Shown piece after piece: positions 58,189 to 64,000 of a stretch of 64,000 nucleotides of DNA. This stretch comes from Microcoleus sp. CAWBG506. Its GTDB lineage: Bacteria > Cyanobacteriota > Cyanobacteriia > Cyanobacteriales > Microcoleaceae. Position 1 is the stretch's first letter, and the number at the start of each line of letters is the position of its first letter. Under the pieces are notes generated by a model. The model was not told the origin of the DNA. It made no database searches and saw only the letters and a list, made by a program, of their open reading frames with translations. The translations under genes were made by a program, and so were the position numbers. Location of the stretch: positions 20,124 through 84,123 of the forward strand of contig JAHREW010000028.1 in assembly GCA_020883125.1 (NCBI GenBank), written 5' to 3'.

Positions 58189-60915
58189 TTATTCGAGATA
58201 TTTAAAGCGTCTTTCCACATCTTGTGGCTCAAATGTAGATAGCGTATTGATGGCATCTTGAATCTTAGTGCTAGTGGGTCGATAAGTCAGCTTCAGGCAT
58301 TCCCAAGCGAGCAATTTAGCATCTTCGTGAACGGTGATATCTGTCAATTTATTCTCTACCATGTCCCGGTTTAGCTCGTTCAGGTAGGACAGCATTAAAT
58401 CAGGTATATTTTCAGGTAAGTTACCACTTTTGTTGCCTTCCATTTTAGCGACCAACACATCGGCGTACAGTTTGGCAAACAATACAGTTGTACTTCTGCC
58501 TTGAATTCTGATTTCCTCTAAAAGTTTAGCCAAATCGCCGCAGGCATAATGAAATTGGGAACCGTTAAAAAGATTCAATTTCCCTAGCTTATCTAAGTAT
58601 TTTTCCATGAAAGCTGATAGTTCCGATCCCTCAATCCGCAACGGGTGAAGCGTGTTTTTGTTGGCTTTCCCCATTGTGGAATCAAGTCGCGAAGTCACAA
58701 CCAAAGCATTGATCGGAAAATCGGCAGCATTAGGGTCAATTTCCTTTTGGGTTGTTTCTGCCATTTCTGAAAAGTGGTCGGCTATTACCAGGATACGGCG
58801 CTGTTGTAGCAATTTTTGTAGCAGTTCTTCAGAAATAGGGGTGGGATGGTTGGTGATAGATTTTAGTTGACCGCGTATGGCTTCAAAAAAGGGATGTTTG
58901 CCCTCGGCAACTTTAGTTTCTAATTCTTCTTCGATCAAGATTGGAATCATCAGGTGTTTGCAGAGGCGTTTGGTTTTATCGGGTTCCATTGCCCAATCAG
59001 CAATTTGACAAGCGATGCTAGTTTTGCCGATACCGCCTTCACCCCAGATGAGCAGACAGATTCGCTTTTTGGTGAAAATTGCTGGCAAATCTTGACCTCT
59101 AAGTTGAGGTAGTTTTTTGTCGTCTAATTCAAAAGAAACTGGGATATAAGTAGCGCGGCTTTTGACTGTATTTCGTTGAGCAAATTGTTCGCGGACTGTT
59201 TCGATGTGGGCCGAAATCCAGGAATCTAGAACTCTGGGACGGTAAATAAAAATACTGATAAAGGTAAGGTCGCGAATTCGGACGGGAGCACCGCCCCATG
59301 TTTCAGGTAGTTTAAATTCGTAGGGTTTGAGTGCGTCGTTGATTCGCAGCAGCCATAGGGGACGCAGCCGGAGGATTGCAAACCACAGGGAGGGGAAGAA
59401 GATTAGGTAAATTATTGTTGCTGCTACCCATTGATTCTGGCTAATTAAATTGAATAAGTTGGCGTTTTGTTCGGCTTTAAGATTCTTGATGTATACACGG
59501 AGATTTGCGATCGTTGTTTTTGAGAAATCAGCTTGAGGTTCTACTAAAATTTTCAATGCTGATTCTAAGTTTGATATAACCTGACTTAACTCCTGTGAAG
59601 TTAGCGTTTTTGCTTTTTCTTGAAGGCTAAGAGCAATACTCTCCAAAGCATAAGCTCCACTGAAACGCACGTCTGTATCGGAGTCTTTAAGCAGGGGAAC
59701 TAGCTGTGACACAGCAGCTTTAGCTTCTGCACCAATACTCCCCAAAGCACTGGTAGCACTTCTACGCACGTCTGTATCGGAGTCTTTTAGCAAGGGAATT
59801 AGCTGTGGCACAGCAGTTTTAGCTTCTGCACCAATACTCCCCAAAGCAGAGGCTGCACTTATACGCACGTCTGTATCGGAGTCTTTAAGCAACAGAATTA
59901 GCTGAGGCACAGCAGTTTTAGCTTCTGCACCCATACTCCCCAAAGCAGAGGCTGCACTTCTACGCACGTCTGTATCGGAGTCTTTAAGCAACAGAATTAG
60001 CTGAGGCACAGCAGTTTTAGCTTCTGCACCCATACTCCCCAAAGCAGAGGCTGCACTTATACGCACGTCTGTATCGGAGTCTTTAAGCAACAGAATTAGC
60101 TGAGGCACAGCAGTTTTAGCTTCTGCACCCATACTCCCCAAAGCACTGGTAGCACTTCTACGCACGTCTGTATCGGAGTCTTTAAGCAACAGAATTAGCT
60201 GAGGCACAATAGTTTTAGCTTCTGCACCAATACTCCCCAAGGCATAGGCTGCATCTCTACGCACACGTGCATCTGAGTCTTTAAGCAGGGGAACTAGCTG
60301 CGGCACAATAGTTTTAGGTTCTGCACTGATACTCCCCAAGGCATAGGCTGCATCTCTACGCACACCTACATCGGAGTCTTGAAGCCGGAGAATTAGCTGC
60401 GGCACAGCATCTTTAGCTTCTGTGCCGATTCTCTTGAAACCATAGGCTGCACTGCTACGCACATTTGCCTCGGAGTCTTTAAGCAGGGGAACTAGCTGCG
60501 GCACAACAGTTTTAGCTTCTGCATTAATACTCCCCAAGGCAGAGGTGGCATCACTACGCACATCTGGACCGGAGTTTTTCAAGGCTTTAGTAAGCGCAGG
60601 AATAGCAGGGCCAGCAATTTGTTTCAGAACCTGGGCGGCACTCCGGCGGACTAGCAAATTCTGATCCTGGAAAGCTTCTATCAAAGCCGGGATGGCTGGT
60701 TCACCTATTTTTTCTAACTTCTTAATAGTTGCATCAAGTTCCCTTTCATTGTTACTCTTTAAGTTCTTGATGAGGGAGGCAATTTCTTTGGGATTAGCTG
60801 TGGGTTCGCTCGGAATTCCAGCCGTAGCATTGCGAATTAACAGCAAAGGCGATGTGAAAGATAGAAACGAGAGGGCAATTACGGCAACTAATGTTTGTCG
60901 GTAGCGCTTCGTCAT
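58189..60915 (-). CDS. HEAT-repeat/NACHT STAND NTPase, truncated by an in-frame stop
   Basis: 908 residues from the ATG at 60915, which has aagga 9 nt upstream; the frame is open to 61125. The N-terminus (MTKRYRQTLVAVIALSFLSF) is a signal or anchor sequence. Residues about 40-430 hold about 11 HEAT/PBS-lyase-like repeats, nine of them near-identical 33-mers (EAKTAVPQLILLLKDSD, then VRRSAASALGSMGA). A membrane helix follows (QWVAATIIYLIFFPSLWFAI). The NACHT domain is residues about 600-900: LLIWGEGGIGKTSIACQI (P-loop), RRILVIADHFSEM (Walker B position), and the helical part to FEPQDVERRFKYLE. The gene then meets a TAA. The in-frame extension is annotated separately. Likely a sensor-ATPase in a defence or signalling operon with Uma2 proteins. 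Confidence 0.82.
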   Translation of the reverse strand: MTKRYRQTLVAVIALSFLSFTSPLLLIRNATAGIPSEPTANPKEIASLIKNLKSNNERELDATIKKLEKIGEPAIPALIEAFQDQNLLVRRSAAQVLKQIAGPAIPALTKALKNSGPDVRSDATSALGSINAEAKTVVPQLVPLLKDSEANVRSSAAYGFKRIGTEAKDAVPQLILRLQDSDVGVRRDAAYALGSISAEPKTIVPQLVPLLKDSDARVRRDAAYALGSIGAEAKTIVPQLILLLKDSDTDVRRSATSALGSMGAEAKTAVPQLILLLKDSDTDVRISAASALGSMGAEAKTAVPQLILLLKDSDTDVRRSAASALGSMGAEAKTAVPQLILLLKDSDTDVRISAASALGSIGAEAKTAVPQLIPLLKDSDTDVRRSATSALGSIGAEAKAAVSQLVPLLKDSDTDVRFSGAYALESIALSLQEKAKTLTSQELSQVISNLESALKILVEPQADFSKTTIANLRVYIKNLKAEQNANLFNLISQNQWVAATIIYLIFFPSLWFAILRLRPLWLLRINDALKPYEFKLPETWGGAPVRIRDLTFISIFIYRPRVLDSWISAHIETVREQFAQRNTVKSRATYIPVSFELDDKKLPQLRGQDLPAIFTKKRICLLIWGEGGIGKTSIACQIADWAMEPDKTKRLCKHLMIPILIEEELETKVAEGKHPFFEAIRGQLKSITNHPTPISEELLQKLLQQRRILVIADHFSEMAETTQKEIDPNAADFPINALVVTSRLDSTMGKANKNTLHPLRIEGSELSAFMEKYLDKLGKLNLFNGSQFHYACGDLAKLLEEIRIQGRSTTVLFAKLYADVLVAKMEGNKSGNLPENIPDLMLSYLNELNRDMVENKLTDITVHEDAKLLAWECLKLTYRPTSTKIQDAINTLSTFEPQDVERRFKYLE
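59635..60525 (-). repeat. Nine 99-bp tandem repeats encoding HEAT units
   Basis: 891 bp made of nine 99-bp units. The middle five are almost identical at DNA level (shared string acgcacgtctgtatcggagt and gctgaggcacagcagtttta), differing at a few codons (RRSA/RISA, SMGA/SIGA). Confidence 0.9.
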
Positions 60916-61081
60916 GGGCCAGAATCCTTGTATTTGATGAGCAGTTTCAGTCATTTGAATAATTCTGTTTACATTCTCATCAAACTGGTTTCGGGACTCC
61001 GGGCGATCTAAATTTGTGCTTGTCTGTGGTGAAGCAGATTTCGAGATAAACTGAGGGCTACTTATCTGTATCAGCTTTCCT

Positions 61082-61414
61082 ATGCTCATTCCAAATGCAG
61101 AGAATGCAGTTGTTGATATTCGCAAACTTCGTGGTTACTGCCTTAATCTAGAACACGACGATGGCAAGCACAAAGCGAGGCTTTTTTCGTCAATTCTTGG
61201 GATGACGGCTGACGATGCTGAGGAATTGCGCCAAATCTTGCTTGAAGTCGTTAAAACTCACGAAGCTCAGTTAGGGAGGTAAGATGAATTTGGGCAACGC
61301 TACACTCTCGACTTTACAATTGAATGGCAAAATAGAAATGCAACTCTTCGGAGTGGCTGGATCATTGAGCGCGGGTCGGAAATTCTCAAATTAACGACCT
61401 GTTATCCTTTATAA
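61082..61414 (+). pseudogene. DUF6883 gene with in-frame stop
   Basis: Starts MLIPNAENAVVDIRKLRGYC and KARLFSSILGMTADDAEELR, the DUF6883 pattern (nuclease-toxin-like fold). A TAA at 61280 interrupts after HEAQLGR; the same frame then gives DEFGQRYTLDFTIEWQNR, SGWIIERGSEILKLTTCYPL, the expected end of the family, stopping at 61412. DUF4926 follows 18 bp later. A single base change separates it from an intact 110-residue protein. Confidence 0.8.
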
Positions 61415-61432
61415 TTAGTGAAGGTGATAAAC

Positions 61433-61681
61433 ATGATAAATAGTACAAGCAAGTTGCTAGATGTTGTAGCCCTGACTGTTGACCTTCCTCAGTACAATTT
61501 GTGGCGCGGGCAGGTTGGGACGATAGTTGAGATGCTAGCAGATGGTGCTGCATTTGAAGTTGAATTCAGCGATCGCAATGGACGAACTTACGAGTCTGTC
61601 GGGTTACGTCCAGAGCAAGTCATGGTACTACATTTTGAGCCAGCATCTCCGATATCCAGCATGAACATGGTGACAGTATAG
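61433..61681 (+). CDS. DUF4926 protein
   Basis: 82 residues from the ATG at 61433, chosen because aaggtg lies 7 nt upstream (the ATG-like start at 61418 is a GTG). Sequence: LLDVVALTVDLPQYNLWRGQ, VGTIVEMLADGAAFEVEFSD, then VGLRPEQVMVLHFEP, the usual DUF4926 strand pattern (small SH3-like barrel). It is often found right after DUF6883, where it is a candidate immunity or antitoxin protein; that role is inference. Intact here, although its partner is broken. Confidence 0.8.
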   Translation: MINSTSKLLDVVALTVDLPQYNLWRGQVGTIVEMLADGAAFEVEFSDRNGRTYESVGLRPEQVMVLHFEPASPISSMNMVTV

Positions 61682-61682
61682 C

Positions 61683-61815
61683 AGTTGACAGTTGACAGTT
61701 GACAGTTGACAGTTGCATAACGGGAATCAAACCATTGATTCCGTAGGGGTTCGATTAAGGGTAGGGTAGGAAAGCAATTCGCTTGCGCTTTGGGATTGCT
61801 TCTTTCCTCGCAATG
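61683..61815. repeat. Heptamer array (agttgac) and attached REP-like repeat
   Basis: Four to five copies of agttgac at 61683-61715, then a REP-like palindrome (gcaattcgcttgcg.. gggattgcttc, 61771-61803). On the minus strand the latter reads as the well-known CHCEERSNPKAQ false protein. Confidence 0.7.
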
Positions 61816-61945
61816 ACAGTAAATATATATGTCCACCTACTTACTTGAACTTATAGCTGGTGTGATGGGAAAATTACAACAGTCAATCTATTTTCAATAC
61901 TGCCAAGGGCGACCATCGCATCTTCCCACACAACCCAAAAATTAT

Positions 61946-62194
61946 TTACGTGTAACTTTTGCTAGGAATTTGGATATATGAATCCGGCATTTCATGCTGT
62001 TGGTGAATAGCAAAGAAACGGCGCTCAATTTCTTTCAGAACTGCTGCATCATAATAAATCATGCCGCAATCAAGACAAATCTCAACAGGCGTGTTAGGAA
62101 CTAGCAAGTATTTACCTTTGTGACTGTAAAGGTAATTGATTTTACGTTCTTCATAGCGGTTGCTACCGCAGGTATTGCATCGGATTTCTCGCAT
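61946..62194 (-). CDS. YgiT-type zinc-finger protein
   Basis: 82 residues. The N-terminal zinc ribbon has CNTCGSNRY and ICLDCGMIYYD, two CxxC pairs about 38 residues apart, as in MqsA/YgiT-like antitoxins. The C-terminal 30 residues (LKEIERRFFAIHQQHEM) are helical; the HTH of MqsA is missing, so this is the short form. It is the third gene of a minus-strand cluster after DUF433 and DUF5615, 13 bp from the latter. Confidence 0.82.
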   Translation of the reverse strand: MREIRCNTCGSNRYEERKINYLYSHKGKYLLVPNTPVEICLDCGMIYYDAAVLKEIERRFFAIHQQHEMPDSYIQIPSKSYT

Positions 62195-62207
62195 GAGTTT
62201 ATCCTCA

Positions 62208-62558
62208 TTATCCCGGATTTCGGATTCTCAATCGACCTAATTCAGCAGTGATAATAGCACCTGACTGGAGTTCTTGTCCGTGAAGTGCGATCGCCTGCAA
62301 ACAAACTTCTGCTTGCTGTCTAGCTGCTAGATTAACTAAACGGATAATCCCGCAATGAAGTACGCCTTTGACTATTGCAAGTTCCCCAAAATCTTTATCT
62401 AAAGTTACTAGAATACGACCCTCGTTATACGCACGAGCAAGAATCTCTTCATCCCCTGGATCTTCTGGCCAATCTCCCGTCCATATTGCATCATGCCCAG
62501 CCCTCTCAAGTTGTTGGCGTGAGCCACCCCAAACACAAGTATCTAAAAGTATTTTCAC
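62208..62558 (-). CDS. DUF5615 PIN-like toxin
   Basis: 116 residues from a GTG at 62558, two bases beyond the DUF433 stop. It has the DUF5615/Mut7-C pattern: MKILLDTCVWGG (first Asp), GHDAIWTGDWPEDPGDEEIL, RILVTLDKDFGELA (later acids), LHCGIIRLVNLA. This family is a PIN-like nuclease fold generally paired with DUF433 as toxin and antitoxin. Complete, with all acidic residues visible. Confidence 0.85.
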   Translation of the reverse strand: MKILLDTCVWGGSRQQLERAGHDAIWTGDWPEDPGDEEILARAYNEGRILVTLDKDFGELAIVKGVLHCGIIRLVNLAARQQAEVCLQAIALHGQELQSGAIITAELGRLRIRNPG

Positions 62559-62560
62559 GG

Positions 62561-62818
62561 TTAAGCTTCCACCAAAAGTGGTTCGATACGCTCGTGACTA
62601 ACCAGTCGGTGAGCGTAAATTAGACAAGCTTGAATATCTTCTCTTTCTAGCCAAGGATAGCCTTCTAAAATGGTTTCAGGAGTATCGCCGGCGGCGAGCA
62701 TTCCTAGAATATGCTCGACAGCCAGCCTGCGACCCCGAACGATCGGTTTTCCGTTAAATATTTTGGGGTTGACGGTGATTCGTTCTAAAAGTTTTTGAGC
62801 ATCCATAATTTGAGGCAT
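62561..62818 (-). CDS. DUF433 antitoxin
   Basis: 85 residues. Pattern of DUF433: RITVNPKIFNGKPIVRGRRL, AVEHILGMLAAGDTPETILE, GYPWLEREDIQACLIYAHRL, a small HTH-like domain. It is the first gene of the DUF433-DUF5615-YgiT set and the likely antitoxin and repressor. The 27-bp gap to the divergent livG start means that the two share a very short promoter region. Confidence 0.88.
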   Translation of the reverse strand: MPQIMDAQKLLERITVNPKIFNGKPIVRGRRLAVEHILGMLAAGDTPETILEGYPWLEREDIQACLIYAHRLVSHERIEPLLVEA

Positions 62819-62848
62819 AATTAGATAATCACTATTATATCATATTTG

Positions 62849-63661
62849 ATGATTGCCGAACGACTTACTCTCTCAAAAAGCACTCCTGTTTTAGAAGCCC
62901 AAGCATTAACTCGCCGCTTTGGTGGTTTGGTGGCTGTAAACGACGTATCTTTTACAGTTCAAAAAGATGAGATCTTTGGATTGATCGGCCCTAACGGCGC
63001 TGGTAAGACTACTCTGTTTAATGTAATGACTGGACTGATACCTGCTTCTAGTGGCAATCTGATTTATCAACACGAAAATATTTCTAAATTGCGGCCTTAT
63101 CAAATTGCTAATAAAGGTATTGCGCGGACGTTTCAAAATATTAGATTGTTTGGAGAACTTTCTGTGTTGGAGAATGTGGCGATCGCCCGACACATCCACA
63201 GCCGATCGCAAAATCCGGTATTATCGCTACTATCGGGGATTTTCGGCTTACCAGAGTCTAACGCAATGGAGCGCCAAACCCAGCGGAAAGCCAGGGAATT
63301 GTTGGATTTGGTCGGTTTGGGCGATCGCGCGCAGGAACAAGCCAAAAACCTGCCCTACGGCGACCAGAGGCGCTTAGAAATCGCCCGCGCCTTAGCCCTG
63401 GAACCGCAAATCTTGCTGCTAGATGAACCTGCGGCGGGGATGAATCCCACGGAAAAGCACAAGTTAAGTGATTTCATCCGGGAAGTGCGCGCACAATTCA
63501 ATTTAACTGTAATATTGATCGAGCATCACGTACCGCTGGTGATGGGATTGTGCGATCGAATTGCAGTGTTACATTTTGGTCAACTAATTGCCTTGGGAGA
63601 ACCTGCTATTGTCAGGAATGATCCTGCTGTAATTGAAGCTTATTTGGGAGATGAAAAATAG
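62849..63661 (+). CDS. livG: LivG-type ABC transporter ATP-binding protein
   Basis: 270 residues from the ATG at 62849 (a TTG lies directly before it). It has [19 protein letters not shown], Walker [40 protein letters not shown] (the LivG hallmark), signature [16 protein letters not shown], Walker [13 protein letters not shown] and [14 protein letters not shown] with the C-terminal [19 protein letters not shown]. Energises uptake of branched-chain or other neutral amino acids with a LivF-type partner and permeases. No other subunit lies in the window. Complete. Confidence 0.92.
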   Translation: MIAERLTLSKSTPVLEAQALTRRFGGLVAVNDVSFTVQKDEIFGLIGPNGAGKTTLFNVMTGLIPASSGNLIYQHENISKLRPYQIANKGIARTFQNIRLFGELSVLENVAIARHIHSRSQNPVLSLLSGIFGLPESNAMERQTQRKARELLDLVGLGDRAQEQAKNLPYGDQRRLEIARALALEPQILLLDEPAAGMNPTEKHKLSDFIREVRAQFNLTVILIEHHVPLVMGLCDRIAVLHFGQLIALGEPAIVRNDPAVIEAYLGDEK

Positions 63662-63710
63662 ATAAATTAAAATTGGATAAAATTCACATATTCCACCATT
63701 ATTACACATT

Positions 63711-64000
63711 CTGTAGGGGCGGGTTCACCGAAAATAATTGCCTAAAACCAACAATCTCGTAAACCCGCCCCCGCCCAACAATAAACCCCAATCTGTAGGG
63801 GCGGGTTCACCGAAAATAATTGCCTAAAACCAACAATCTCGTAAACCCGCCCCCGCCCAACAATAAACCCCAATCTGTAGGGGCGGGTTCACCGAAAATA
63901 ATTGCCTAAAACCAACAATCTCGTAAACCCGCCCCCGCCCAACAATAAACCCCAATCTGTAGGGGCGGGTTCACCGAAAATAATTGCCTAAAACCAACAA
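63711..64000. repeat. Perfect 82-bp tandem repeat, cut by the window end
   Basis: Copies begin at 63711, 63793, 63875 and 63957 (ctgtaggggcgggttcaccg). The repeats appear identical. Each has a hairpin of ggggcgggtt with aacccgcccc. No gene was seen in this 339-bp end region. Confidence 0.95.

Noticed and set aside
61588..61836. Minus-strand 82-codon frame reading CHCEERSNPKAQ
   Set aside because: This is the standard false protein produced by a REP-like palindrome; it overlaps DUF4926 and has no family.
61831..61983. Plus-strand 50-codon frame starting MSTYLLELIAGVMG
   Set aside because: Overlaps the 3' end of the YgiT gene antisense, with no ribosome-binding site and no recognised family.
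63711..64000. Possible CRISPR array
   Set aside because: The entire 82-bp unit repeats without variable spacers, so it is a plain tandem repeat.

Overview
The window looks like the chromosome of a filamentous, Oscillatoria/Microcoleus-type cyanobacterium. The evidence is the frequent HIP1 octamer (gcgatcgc), a predicted cyanobacteriochrome (DXCF GAF domain), a COP23-type secreted protein, several Uma2 proteins, AAA-like/WD40 and NACHT STAND ATPases, heptanucleotide tandem repeats and many palindromic intergenic repeats. No rRNA, tRNA or CRISPR array was recognised. The genus is an inference from style, not from a marker gene.

Layout. 0-11.5 kb: small TPR and secreted proteins, a stand-alone vMAP-type HTH protein, citrate synthase (gltA), SixA phosphatase, a solo tnpB transposon, a seven-domain cyanobacteriochrome/GAF/PAS/GGDEF diguanylate cyclase whose start is disrupted by a 231-bp MITE, a DHH phosphoesterase and an HNH endonuclease. 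11.8-21.4 kb: COP23, an AAA-like/WD40 protein with a 33-bp minisatellite inside it, a 5-FCL-like protein, a lipid kinase, a metallophosphoesterase, an HD-type protein and a DUF4342 protein. 22-24 kb: a decayed paralog of the AAA-like/WD40 gene that has lost its WD40 domain. 24.6-28.4 kb: pdhB-secD-secF on the minus strand. 28.8-35.4 kb: accessory genes (TPR-like lipoprotein-like protein, two Uma2, a HicB-like protein, a NACHT protein, an SH3 protein, a VanX-like dipeptidase) separated by hairpin repeats. 35.8-40.3 kb: purB, then an island (HTH/PIN toxin-antitoxin plus a C5 cytosine methyltransferase) closed on the far side by a second, diverged copy of the purB 5' end.

40.7-53.8 kb is a surface-glycan/secretion block: a glycosyltransferase-like protein, a methyltransferase-glycosyltransferase fusion, a 1267-residue GT4-GT2-GT41-like triple fusion, then a type I secretion operon of parvulin PPIase, HlyB-like ABC exporter (cNMP-binding domain plus inactive C39 domain) and HlyD-like adaptor.

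54.1-61 kb, minus strand, is a compact four-gene operon: HEAT-repeat/NACHT STAND ATPase (split by one in-frame stop), two tandem Uma2 nuclease-like proteins with coiled-coil tails, and a TPR protein. It resembles a conflict or defence cassette. 61-64 kb holds DUF6883 (broken)/DUF4926, a DUF433-DUF5615-YgiT toxin-antitoxin-like operon, a LivG-type ABC ATPase and a perfect 82-bp tandem repeat running off the window end.

Recurring theme: several accessory genes (AAA-like paralog, HicB, HEAT-NACHT, DUF6883) carry single in-frame stops with clear homology continuing downstream, so they are either recent pseudogenes or base errors in the assembly. Repeat expansion inside reading frames is also common (33 bp, 99 bp and 21 bp units).
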